Assembly: GCA_958352855.1 (NCBI GenBank)
Contig: CATWQE010000090.1
Location: forward strand, 1 to 9,797
Source: an uncultured Bacillota bacterium
GTDB taxonomy: Bacteria > Bacillota > Clostridia > Lachnospirales > Lachnospiraceae
Direction: 5' to 3'
Length of the DNA: 9,797 bases
In this document: positions 1 through 7,001 of the stretch, in pieces
Position numbering within the stretch: position 1 is the stretch's first letter
How the letters are laid out: every line of letters begins with the position of its first letter
Program-made: the position numbers and the translations under genes
Notes under the pieces: generated by a model
Seen by the model: the letters and a program-made list of their open reading frames with translations, nothing else
What the model was told of the DNA's origin: nothing
Database searches by the model: none

Positions 1-657
1 GCTTCTTGCCTTCCCTGCGCTTTCCATTAATTTCTCACGATTGGCAATAATAAAGGAAAATCCCGGAACGCCCTGAATACATTTGTTTGCACTGCTGATA
101 ATAAAATCAATTCCCCAGTCTTTCACAGGAATATCCACACCGCCAAAGCTGCTCATGGCATCCACAATAAAGGTACAGCCCTTTTCTTTTACCATTTTTC
201 CCACTGCCTGAATATCATTGAGAATACCAGAGGTTGTTTCACTGTGTACCATAGATACATGGGTAATGGCAGGGTCTTGTTCCAGAATTTCTCTAATTTT
301 CTCTGCATCTGGAATTTTATAGTACACTTCATTGTACATGGTATAGGGAATTTTTGCATGTTTTGCCATATCCTCCATTCGTTCCCCGTAAGCGCCGTTT
401 GCCACAATCAACAGCTTCTCATTTTCTCCAACCACGCTGGTAAGCACAGATTCCACGCCAAAGCTGCCGCTTCCCTGTATCAGCACTACCGTATACTCCT
501 CTTCACTTACATGAGCAAGCTCTAAAAGCTGTTTTCTGATTTTCTGTGTAATGCTTTTATAATCATCATCCCAGGTACAATGGTCAAACATCATTTCCTT
601 TCTTACGGTTTCTGTTGTAGTTAATGGTCCTGGTGTTAATAATTTATAATTTTTCAT
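1..657 (-). CDS. phnW: 2-aminoethylphosphonate--pyruvate transaminase, N-terminal 219 residues (cut by window edge)
   Basis: Class V, fold-type I PLP aminotransferase that moves the amino group of 2-aminoethylphosphonate (AEP) to pyruvate, giving phosphonoacetaldehyde and alanine in the cytosol. The reading frame is open from ATG 657 to the left edge. Visible family marks are the N-terminal LLTPGPL (residues 6-12), the FDHCTWDDDY stretch after it, QGSGSFGVES (phosphate-loop region), HSETTSG, VDAMSSFGG with the PLP-pyridine Asp, and SANKCIQGVPG, whose Lys192 is the expected Schiff-base lysine. The family is usually about 360-370 residues, so roughly 40% is missing. The start is supported by an AGGAG at 670-674, with a rather long 12-nt spacing. 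It lies 36 bp after the transporter fusion on the same strand, with no terminator seen between, so it is probably the third gene of that operon. Assignment is strong; the related LPLAT-like or serine-pyruvate aminotransferases lack this combination of motifs. Confidence 0.95.
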   Translation of the reverse strand, partial: MKNYKLLTPGPLTTTETVRKEMMFDHCTWDDDYKSITQKIRKQLLELAHVSEEEYTVVLIQGSGSFGVESVLTSVVGENEKLLIVANGAYGERMEDMAKHAKIPYTMYNEVYYKIPDAEKIREILEQDPAITHVSMVHSETTSGILNDIQAVGKMVKEKGCTFIVDAMSSFGGVDIPVKDWGIDFIISSANKCIQGVPGFSFIIANREKLMESAGKARS

Positions 658-693
658 TTTATTTTACTTCTCCTTTTTCTTTGCTTTTTCTCT

Positions 694-3369
694 TTATTTA
701 CACGCCTCTGAAAGCTCCTGATGCTCTTTCAAAAGCTCTGCAGTCAATGGCTCTTTGAACACTTTTGGATACGCTGACTGATTTGCCGCATCCAGAGTTT
801 CTCCTTCATAAACAGGAAGGGGATAGGTTTTTTGCAGTTCTTCTCTTCCCTGTTTGATAATGCATTCTGCCATCTCCATGGCAATATCTTTGCGTCTGGT
901 ATCCCTGTCTAAAACAGCAATGGATTCTGTCAGGGAAAAATTCCCTTCTATGGGGTCAATGTAATCCACCGGAAGCCCGGCTTCTTTATCCGCCACTGCC
1001 TGATGACGCAGCCCAAATCCAATAGCCACCTCTCCGGCTCTTACCTTTTTCAGAGGACCGGAACCAGAATCTTCTATGTGAGGTCCTGCATTTTCATAAA
1101 TACCGGTTAAAATCTCCTGTGCCTCCTCTTCCCCATACTCTGCAATCAAAGCCTGTATCATAAGCCATGCAGTAGAGGAAGAGGAAAGGTCGGTAACAGA
1201 AATCATATCTCGATACACCGGATCTGCCAAATCCTTTAAAGATGTTGGAACCGGTAGCTTGTTTTCCTCCATAACCCTGGTGTTTACAATCATAGTACCC
1301 TCCTGAGCAGTGATTGGCGTACAGTATGGCGGAAACTCTGATAAGGTCTCATGCTCAAACGTCAGATCCGCAAACATCTGATTCTGTTCCTGGGCGCTGT
1401 CTATGTAAAAGGTACTCATGGTAATCATATCTGCTTCCAGATTTTTCCCCTCTGCCAGCAGCTTCCCTCCAAGCTCTGAGGTACCAAAGGTCTGAAGAAT
1501 GTATTTTCCCTCATATCCATTTTCATCCAGAGCCTTCTTCATGGCAGTAATGGCCTCATCATCTCCATTGGAATAAATCACCACCAAATCCTGATTTCTT
1601 CCTCCTGTCACCAGAGAAATTCCAGAAATCACCAGAATCACAGCCAGAACACCAGCCACAATTCGCTTAATCATAGCAACCGTTTTCTGCCGCACACGCT
1701 CTTTTCTGGTATCTGCCTCTTTCACCAGTTCCACCTTATGTCCCCGTTTTGCAAGATACTGGAACACTGCTTTGCAAACCAGATTGGTAAACAGCAGCAA
1801 CAGGGACAACACAAAAATCTCATTATATTGATTATAATATTGAAGCTGTTTGATTTTTGTGGTAATCACCATGGTTCTTGCCCCCGCCAGGAAAATCACT
1901 GCGCTGATGGTCACCATGGCATTCATAAAGTAATAGCTAAACACCTCAAGAATCGTAGATATTGCATTTGGCGTCACAATACGGACAATGGTTTTGAACC
2001 AGTTATCTCCCATACGCATTGCTGTGGTTTCCCAGGAAGCGTTCATCTTTGCCAGTGATTCTTTCATCATTAAATAGGGTGTGGAAAAGAAATGAATCGC
2101 ATTACACAAGACCATAATTGCAAAGGTATTCTGCAGCCCTGTACCGGAAAAAACAAACAAAAATGCCAGTCCAAGAACCATGCCTGGAATAGTATTCGTC
2201 ACCAGTGCAATGCCCTCTATGACGCGCTTTAAGCCCCTGTGCACCTGGCTTCTGGCAGTCACCAGAGCGCTTCCGTAAGCCAGAAGTGTTCCAAAAATCG
2301 CAGTAAAAAAGGCTGTATACAGGGAGTTTCCATATACGCCCAAAAGCTCTGAATCGGTCAATACCTTCTTCACATGTTCCAGCGTAAAAGCAATCTCATA
2401 AGGCCATTCCTCTACAAAGGGAACCACAAAAATCACCAGAAAAACAGCCAGCATACTCAGGCAGAAAAGACCGCTTACCACACCACAGAAAATATCTCTC
2501 CCATAGTTTTTTTGCATCTCAATATTGGAAATCTTGTTATACCGCACATTGTATTTTTCCAAATAGTGAAGAAGTACAATACTAAGCACCGAAGGAATCA
2601 GCATAACCACTGCCACCACTGCGCCCTTGTGAAAGTCCGGGATGCTTCCAAGCATCTGGTCATACAGGACGCCTGCCAGCACCTCATATTCCCCGCCTAC
2701 TGCCGCGGGAATACCAAAATCTGTAAAGCTTAAGAAAAAAGACTGGACAAACGAAGCCGCCAAAGTTCCCAAAAGAGGTCTGATAATGGTAATCCAGAAG
2801 GTCTGAAGCCCCTTATCTCCCATGACCTTTGACACCACCATGTATTTCTTATCAATATAGCTCATGGCATTAAAAATCAGCATAAAAGAAATAGGAAGGG
2901 TATAAATCACATATCCCAAAAGCAGTCCGTTCATCCCGTAAATCTGAAAAATCTGTCTTCCAAATATCCTGGTCAAAAGTCCTTCTTTTCCAAAAGAATA
3001 CAAAATTGCAAACCCATAGGTAATAGTTGGCAAAAACATTGGAAGCACTGCCGCTGCTTTTAGCCCTTTCTTAAAAATACCGGGAACATTGGTATAATGA
3101 ATGGTATAGGCAAGTAAAAAGGCAATTCCTGTGGTAATCAAAGCTCCAAGAGAAGATACCTGAAAGCTGTTGCCAACTGCAGTCAAAAACCCTTTTGATG
3201 CAAAGACTTCCTGATAAAACTCACCGGTTATCCCTGCGTCTTTCAGAAAGGATTTTCCCAGAAGCTGCAGTACCGGAATTGCCAGAGAGAAGGCAAAAAT
3301 CAATGTCACCACAACAAAAATCACTTTAATTTCTTTCTCTTTATGTTTCATTGTTCTTTTGGTTCCCAT
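694..3369 (-). CDS. Fused ABC transporter: two permease domains plus extracellular solute-binding domain, probable 2-aminoethylphosphonate importer
   Basis: One 891-residue chain carries what is normally two or three proteins. Permease half 1 has six hydrophobic segments near 15-37, 69-90, 104-124, 146-168, 198-218 and 249-268, with an EAA-type coupling loop at 177-200 (G184, P198). Permease half 2 has six near 293-317, 348-372, 386-408, 414-434, 471-495 and 516-538, with a clearer EAA loop at 447-467 (E447, G454, P467). A Lys/Arg-rich cytosolic linker (541-569) leads to a thirteenth membrane helix (568-586), which places residues 592-891 outside the cell. That part resembles Fbp/PhnS-type periplasmic-binding proteins: DLVVIYSNGD strand, GTMIVNT, SSSSTAW loop (729-735), and a YPLPVYEG tail. 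The start overlaps the ATPase stop (TGATG), suggesting translational coupling; an in-frame ATG six codons later is the alternative. Substrate is inferred from adjacent phnW; iron(III) or another anion is possible from sequence alone. Confidence 0.9.
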   Translation of the reverse strand: MGTKRTMKHKEKEIKVIFVVVTLIFAFSLAIPVLQLLGKSFLKDAGITGEFYQEVFASKGFLTAVGNSFQVSSLGALITTGIAFLLAYTIHYTNVPGIFKKGLKAAAVLPMFLPTITYGFAILYSFGKEGLLTRIFGRQIFQIYGMNGLLLGYVIYTLPISFMLIFNAMSYIDKKYMVVSKVMGDKGLQTFWITIIRPLLGTLAASFVQSFFLSFTDFGIPAAVGGEYEVLAGVLYDQMLGSIPDFHKGAVVAVVMLIPSVLSIVLLHYLEKYNVRYNKISNIEMQKNYGRDIFCGVVSGLFCLSMLAVFLVIFVVPFVEEWPYEIAFTLEHVKKVLTDSELLGVYGNSLYTAFFTAIFGTLLAYGSALVTARSQVHRGLKRVIEGIALVTNTIPGMVLGLAFLFVFSGTGLQNTFAIMVLCNAIHFFSTPYLMMKESLAKMNASWETTAMRMGDNWFKTIVRIVTPNAISTILEVFSYYFMNAMVTISAVIFLAGARTMVITTKIKQLQYYNQYNEIFVLSLLLLFTNLVCKAVFQYLAKRGHKVELVKEADTRKERVRQKTVAMIKRIVAGVLAVILVISGISLVTGGRNQDLVVIYSNGDDEAITAMKKALDENGYEGKYILQTFGTSELGGKLLAEGKNLEADMITMSTFYIDSAQEQNQMFADLTFEHETLSEFPPYCTPITAQEGTMIVNTRVMEENKLPVPTSLKDLADPVYRDMISVTDLSSSSTAWLMIQALIAEYGEEEAQEILTGIYENAGPHIEDSGSGPLKKVRAGEVAIGFGLRHQAVADKEAGLPVDYIDPIEGNFSLTESIAVLDRDTRRKDIAMEMAECIIKQGREELQKTYPLPVYEGETLDAANQSAYPKVFKEPLTAELLKEHQELSEACK

Positions 3370-4148
3370 CAGCCGGCCATCCCCGCAGCTCTCATTCCTG
3401 TCAGAGAATTGCTGAATAAGGTATAAATATTATTTCTCTTGATTTCCAACTGATTGAGGATAAAATCTTTCACAAACTGTCCCTGTGGCTTCTGAATAAT
3501 CTCCTCTGGTTTTCCAAACTGGGCAATACCGCCCTTGTTCAAAATCAATACCTTATCAGACAATGTCAGCGCCTCTTCCGGATCATGGGTTACAATAATG
3601 GTCGTAAGCTCATATTCCTTGGCAATTTTCTTAATCCGGTCTTTAATAGACTCTTTAATCACACCGTCCAGGGCGCTTAAAGGTTCGTCTAAAAGCAGGA
3701 TTCGCGGCTTCATCACCATGGTTCTTGCAAGGGCAACTCTCTGCTTCTGCCCACCGGAAAGCTGTTCGATTTTCTTGCTTAAATGCTCTCTAAGCCCAAG
3801 CAAATCAATGAGTTCTTCTACCTCCTGCTTGCTGGAAATCCCCGGTTTATTCCGAAGTCCGTAGGTAATATTTCCATATACATTCAGGTTTGGAAACAGC
3901 GCATAATCCTGAAAAACAATGTTAAAACCTCTCTTCTCCATTGGCACATTGGTCATATCTTCACCGTCAAATTCTATGGTTCCGCTGTCGGCATCCGTAA
4001 TCCCCAGAATCATATTTAAAAGTGTTGTTTTCCCACATCCTGAGGGTCCTAAAATAGAAACAATCTCCCCTTTTTCAATCTGCAAATTAATATTCTCTAA
4101 AATCGTTGTATGTCCATATGATTTCTTAATATTTTCTAATTTCAGCAT
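3369..4148 (-). CDS. ABC transporter ATP-binding protein, probable AEP importer ATPase
   Basis: Cytosolic ATPase expected to drive the fused permease encoded immediately downstream. Numbered from the start chosen here (259 residues): Walker A GPSGCGKTT 34-42, Q-loop Gln80 in FQDYALFP, signature LSGGQ 130-134, Walker B ILLLDE ending at Glu155, D-loop SALD 158-161, H-loop His188. The ATG at 4148 is preferred over the in-frame ATG at 4184 because AAAGGAAA lies just upstream and the first residues (MLKLENIKKSYG) match the usual beginning of the family; the 12 extra residues look non-native. The chain stops soon after the helical ATPase core, without the C-terminal TOBE-type regulatory domain that makes many phosphonate and iron importer ATPases about 350 residues long. 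First gene of the operon; its stop overlaps the next start by one base. It corresponds functionally to PhnT, but the substrate rests on gene context. Confidence 0.93.
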   Translation of the reverse strand: MLKLENIKKSYGHTTILENINLQIEKGEIVSILGPSGCGKTTLLNMILGITDADSGTIEFDGEDMTNVPMEKRGFNIVFQDYALFPNLNVYGNITYGLRNKPGISSKQEVEELIDLLGLREHLSKKIEQLSGGQKQRVALARTMVMKPRILLLDEPLSALDGVIKESIKDRIKKIAKEYELTTIIVTHDPEEALTLSDKVLILNKGGIAQFGKPEEIIQKPQGQFVKDFILNQLEIKRNNIYTLFSNSLTGMRAAGMAG

Positions 4149-4204
4149 GTCATTTCCTTTCTGTATGCTATTTGCACACCACATCTGTCCTTTTGCTGAA
4201 ATGT

Positions 4205-4213
4205 ATTATAGCA
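4205..4213 (-). promoter_or_regulatory. Extended -10 promoter of the phosphonate operon
   Basis: Read on the minus strand the sequence is TGCTATAAT: a perfect -10 hexamer with the TGn extension. At 16-18 bp upstream no good -35 is visible (best TGGTTC), which fits an extended -10 promoter. Predicted transcription start is near 4198, giving a leader of about 50 nt before the ATPase start. An imperfect inverted repeat (GTATGC / GCACAC, 4163-4179) lies in that leader and could be a weak operator or a small RNA hairpin. Confidence 0.6.
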
Positions 4214-4263
4214 GTCTCCTTTTTCCCGAACCATCACAGGAACATCAAACCTTTGTTAAATCT

Positions 4264-4322
4264 ATTTAAAACAAAAAGAGATACCGTACTTCGTAAAGTT
4301 ATGAAGTACGACATCTCTTTTT
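4264..4322 (-). terminator. Rho-independent terminator after glgD
   Basis: An inverted repeat has arms at 4273-4292 and 4303-4322: ten outer pairs (AAAAAGAGAT with ATCTCTTTTT), a two-base mismatch, then eight pairs ending in a ten-base loop. On the minus strand it is followed by TTTTTGTTTT (4268-4277), so it ends the glgCD transcript 23 bp after the glgD stop and insulates the phosphonate operon promoter just beyond. The A/T-rich outer arms would also allow some activity on the plus strand, but no plus-strand gene leads into it. Confidence 0.85.
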
Positions 4323-4345
4323 CTTTACTTATTTTATTTACTTGC

Positions 4346-5488
4346 TTATACAATCTGGTGTTTTGAAATAAATACCGGGAAGGTATCTGTTCCTTTTACC
4401 TGTTTTCCTTCTGTAATCACTACGTTCTTGTCTGATATCACATATTCCACATCTGCTCCTGCTTCCACTACCGTATCCTGCATGAGCACGCAGTTTCTTA
4501 CTTTTGCACCTTTTCCAACCTTTACACCTCGAAACAGCACACTGTTTTCCACATCACCTTCAATGACACAGCCATCTGCCGCCATAATGTTTTTCACCTT
4601 TGCGCCATTCATATATCTGGTCGGGTTATCGTCCCTGATTTTTGTATAAATCTGATTTCCGGCAAACAGTCCATCCAGATTTTCATCTTCCAGAAGCTTC
4701 ATATTTTCATCAAAGTAACTCTTCATATCACAGATACGTGCAGAGTATCCTTCAAATTTATAGGGATGAACATTAATCTTATCCAGATTCGGTGCCAGAA
4801 TGTCACGCTCAAAATACGCATACCCTCTTACAAAAGCTGTATTTACCCAGTTAATCAGACGTTCTCTCTCCAGAATATAAATATTCATGGATAAGTTCTG
4901 TTTCTTGTTTTCATTCAGGTTAATATACATCTTTTTCACCCGGTCATTTTCAATGCCAAAGGTATAGTACATAGCTGTACTGGAAGTGGGTTTGTTTATC
5001 ATTCCCTTGGGAACTTCTTCTTCCTTATAAACTGCAGTAATATCTGCGCCACTGGCAATATGCGCCTCCATAAGCGCATTAAAATCAAAGTTTACTGCAA
5101 TGTTGGCATCTGACATCACTACATATTTTTCCTTCTGATGCTTCAGAAACGCCAGAATATTTGCCAGCGCTTCCACACGTCCTGTATAAACCTTTACCTG
5201 TTCCTCAGCAAATGGCGGAACAATATTCAGGCCTCCGTTTTTACGTGTCAAATCCCATGCACGTCCTGAGCCTAAGTGGTCCATAAGAGACAGGTAATTC
5301 TGACGTACCAGAATCGATACATTACCGATTCCGCTGTTTACCATGCTGGACAGAATAAAATCAACCATACGGTAACGTCCCGCAAATGGAATAGAAGCCA
5401 TTAACCGCTTGCTTACCAGTTCAGGTACCAGAGTATCATAGCTGTTTGGGAAAATAATGCCTAAAGCATCTGCGTTAAGATTTACCAT
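4346..5488 (-). CDS. glgD: Glucose-1-phosphate adenylyltransferase subunit GlgD
   Basis: Partner subunit of ADP-glucose pyrophosphorylase, which makes ADP-glucose from glucose-1-phosphate and ATP for glycogen synthesis. The 380-residue chain has the family layout: a nucleotidyltransferase-like domain (about 1-260; PFAGRYRMVDF at 34-44 aligns with the GlgC motif PFGGKYRIIDF) and a C-terminal left-handed beta-helix (about 280-375) with repeated hexapeptides such as VIEGDVENSVLFRGVKVG. The glycine-rich LAGGxGxRL loop of GlgC is replaced by GIIFPNSYDTLVPEL, and the catalytic SGD by MSDANI (125-130). This suits the non-catalytic, allosteric role known for GlgD of Firmicutes. The start overlaps the last 7 bp of glgC (ATGGTAA) and has GGGTGGTG upstream inside glgC, so the pair is co-translated. 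Family identity is secure; loss of catalysis is inferred from the motifs. Confidence 0.96.
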   Translation of the reverse strand: MVNLNADALGIIFPNSYDTLVPELVSKRLMASIPFAGRYRMVDFILSSMVNSGIGNVSILVRQNYLSLMDHLGSGRAWDLTRKNGGLNIVPPFAEEQVKVYTGRVEALANILAFLKHQKEKYVVMSDANIAVNFDFNALMEAHIASGADITAVYKEEEVPKGMINKPTSSTAMYYTFGIENDRVKKMYINLNENKKQNLSMNIYILERERLINWVNTAFVRGYAYFERDILAPNLDKINVHPYKFEGYSARICDMKSYFDENMKLLEDENLDGLFAGNQIYTKIRDDNPTRYMNGAKVKNIMAADGCVIEGDVENSVLFRGVKVGKGAKVRNCVLMQDTVVEAGADVEYVISDKNVVITEGKQVKGTDTFPVFISKHQIV

Positions 5489-6690
5489 TGTTCTTCACCA
5501 CCCTTTACATTTTCACTGACCATTGCGTTCGGCCCGATTTTCGCATTGTCGCCAATATAAACCCCTGGTCCTACGGTTGCCACACCTTTTTCACCGTCTT
5601 CCGGCATGGCTCCTACCACTGCATTTTCTCCAATTACTGCATTTTCCGCTACAATACAATGTTTCACCACTGCGCCTGCTTTAATCACAGTACCGCCCAT
5701 AACCACTGCATCTTCGACCTCTGCTCCTGCTTCCACACGAACACCTGCATACAAAATAGAATGTTTTACATGTCCGTCAATGCGGCAGCCATCTGTAATC
5801 ATAGAATTTTCCACTACTGCATCCTTGCTGATTTTATGACCGGTCATACCACTGTTGCGGCTGTAAATTTTCCAGTCATCATCAAACAGGTTGATACCGC
5901 TATGCTCTGGGTCAAGCACCTCCATATTTGCTTCCCACAGAGAAGAAATGGTTCCTACATCCTTCCAGTAGCCATTGAAGCGGTATGCATACATTGCCCG
6001 ATTGTCCCGAAGAAGATTGGGGATAATATTATTTCCAAAGTCATTTTCAGAATTGGGATCTGCCTCATCTTCTGTGAGGTATTTTTTCAGAATATCCCAG
6101 TTAAAAATATAAATACCCATGGAAGCCAGATTGGATTTCGGATTCTTTGGCTTTTCCTGGAATTCTGAAATCCTGTCATTTTCATCCGTTACCATCAGTC
6201 CAAAACGAGACGCCTCATCCCATGGAACTTCCATAACAGCCACACTGAACTCTGCATTCTTTTCCTTATGGAATTTCAGGAATTCACTGTAGTCCTGTTT
6301 ACAGATCTGGTCTCCGGAAAGGATGATAACATACTGCGGATTGTATCTTTCAATAAAGGAAAGATTCTGATAAATTGCATTTGCAGTACCCTTATACCAG
6401 TCAGAACCCGTTGCCTGCTGATAAGGCGGCAGTACATGAACACCACCGTACAAGCGGTCTAAATCCCATGGTTGTCCGTTTCCAATATATTCATTCAGTA
6501 CCAGTGGCTGATACTGTGTCAGGATACCTACGGTATCAATACCAGAGTTAATGCAGTTTGATAACGGAAAGTCGATAATACGGTATTTTCCGCCAAAAGG
6601 AACTGCCGGTTTTGCCAGTTTCTGGGTCAGCGCATATAATCTGGAGCCCTGTCCGCCGGCAAGAAGCATTGCAATCATTTCTTTTGCCAT
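5482..6690 (-). CDS. glgC: Glucose-1-phosphate adenylyltransferase (ADP-glucose pyrophosphorylase), catalytic subunit
   Basis: Cytosolic enzyme that joins glucose-1-phosphate and ATP to ADP-glucose and pyrophosphate, the committed step of bacterial glycogen synthesis. Motifs: LLAGGQGSRL (9-18) for the nucleotide triphosphate, PFGGKYRIIDFPLSN (31-45), GNGQPWDLDRLYGGVHVLPPY (split around 70-90), GTANAIYQN (101-109), SGDQ (125-128) with the metal-binding Asp, FQEKP (177-181), SNLASMGIYIF (186-196, glucose-1-phosphate site) and YWKDVGT (241-247). From about 290 a beta-helix of hexapeptide repeats follows. Length (402) is normal. The usual SGDHIYKMDY is SGDQICKQDY here, a modest change next to an intact Asp. 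An AGGGGGA ribosome site sits just before ATG 6690, and an extended -10 promoter lies about 36 bp upstream of it. First gene of a two-gene operon with glgD. Confidence 0.97.
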   Translation of the reverse strand: MAKEMIAMLLAGGQGSRLYALTQKLAKPAVPFGGKYRIIDFPLSNCINSGIDTVGILTQYQPLVLNEYIGNGQPWDLDRLYGGVHVLPPYQQATGSDWYKGTANAIYQNLSFIERYNPQYVIILSGDQICKQDYSEFLKFHKEKNAEFSVAVMEVPWDEASRFGLMVTDENDRISEFQEKPKNPKSNLASMGIYIFNWDILKKYLTEDEADPNSENDFGNNIIPNLLRDNRAMYAYRFNGYWKDVGTISSLWEANMEVLDPEHSGINLFDDDWKIYSRNSGMTGHKISKDAVVENSMITDGCRIDGHVKHSILYAGVRVEAGAEVEDAVVMGGTVIKAGAVVKHCIVAENAVIGENAVVGAMPEDGEKGVATVGPGVYIGDNAKIGPNAMVSENVKGGEEQW

Positions 6691-6725
6691 TTTTATTCCC
6701 CCTGTTTCTTGAGTTAATATAGTAC

Positions 6726-6734
6726 ATTATACCA
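6726..6734 (-). promoter_or_regulatory. Extended -10 promoter of glgC-glgD
   Basis: Minus-strand TGGTATAAT: perfect -10 hexamer with TGn extension. The upstream DNA is a run of T and A with no recognisable -35 at the expected spacing. The predicted start near 6719 gives a leader of about 28 nt carrying the AGGGGGA ribosome site. No catabolite-response element was recognised nearby. Confidence 0.6.
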
Positions 6735-6950
6735 TATTTTTTTCATTTTTGCATATTTTTTTATTAATTTTTGCTATTTTTCTGCATAAACTTTCAAGCC
6801 AAAACACAGGGGAATTTCTGACAGATTCCACAATGTTTCAAAAAAATTGGTATGGTTTAGGAATTATTATTTTGACTTCCCGATTATTTACCGGGGGATA
6901 TATGGCAAATAGCACAAGAACCATAATTCAGATAATTAAAGGGAATTTCA

Positions 6951-6979
6951 TTGACAAATATTTTTATATTTGTTATTAT
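6951..6979 (+). promoter_or_regulatory. hicAB promoter
   Basis: TTGACA (6951-6956), a 17-bp spacer and TATTAT (6974-6979), the latter preceded by TGT, so it is close to the sigma-A consensus and also has an extended -10. The predicted start near 6986 leaves a leader of about 16 nt containing the AGGAGG of hicA. It is the strongest promoter in the window by eye, as expected for a promoter that is normally held repressed by the antitoxin. Confidence 0.8.
6954..6973. promoter_or_regulatory. Palindromic operator candidate in the hicAB promoter spacer
   Basis: A perfect inverted repeat with 8-bp arms, ACAAATAT (6954-6961) and ATATTTGT (6966-6973), separated by TTTT. It overlaps the last bases of the -35 and fills the spacer up to the -10, so a bound repressor would exclude RNA polymerase. 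HicB here ends in a ribbon-helix-helix fold, a DNA-binding type that recognises short palindromes as paired dimers. Binding itself is inferred. Confidence 0.6.
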
Positions 6980-7001
6980 GTTTTTGTCAGGAGGGAAACG
7001 A

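Larger units (their letters stand above)
6691..7001. other. Intergenic region between divergent glgC and hicA
   Basis: This 311-bp gap holds the glgC promoter at its left end and the hicA promoter and operator at its right end. Between them (about 6760-6940) I see no supported gene: the open plus-strand frame starting near 6749 lacks a ribosome site and runs out of frame into hicA. An imperfect direct repeat is present (GGGAATTTC followed by TGACA, at 6810-6823 and 6941-6956), with the second copy overlapping the hicA -35. A weak CCCG/CGGG dyad lies at 6879-6895. Confidence 0.5.

Noticed and set aside
189..407. Minus-strand frame of 72 codons
   Set aside because: Out-of-frame shadow of phnW, which is continuous from 657 to the left edge.
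4149..4184. Longer ATPase start at 4184
   Set aside because: No ribosome site before it and the extra 12 residues do not resemble the family; AAAGGAAA supports 4148.
4198..4272. Riboswitch in the phosphonate operon leader
   Set aside because: The predicted leader is only about 50 nt and holds no multi-stem structure or terminator hairpin before the start codon.
5488..6168. Open plus-strand frame of 226 codons
   Set aside because: It lies wholly antisense to glgC, whose motifs are unmistakable; the product is His/Cys/Phe-rich as expected for an antisense shadow.
6879..6895. CCCG/CGGG dyad as a terminator or riboswitch piece
   Set aside because: Only four pairs and no T-run; no larger conserved RNA fold is evident around it.
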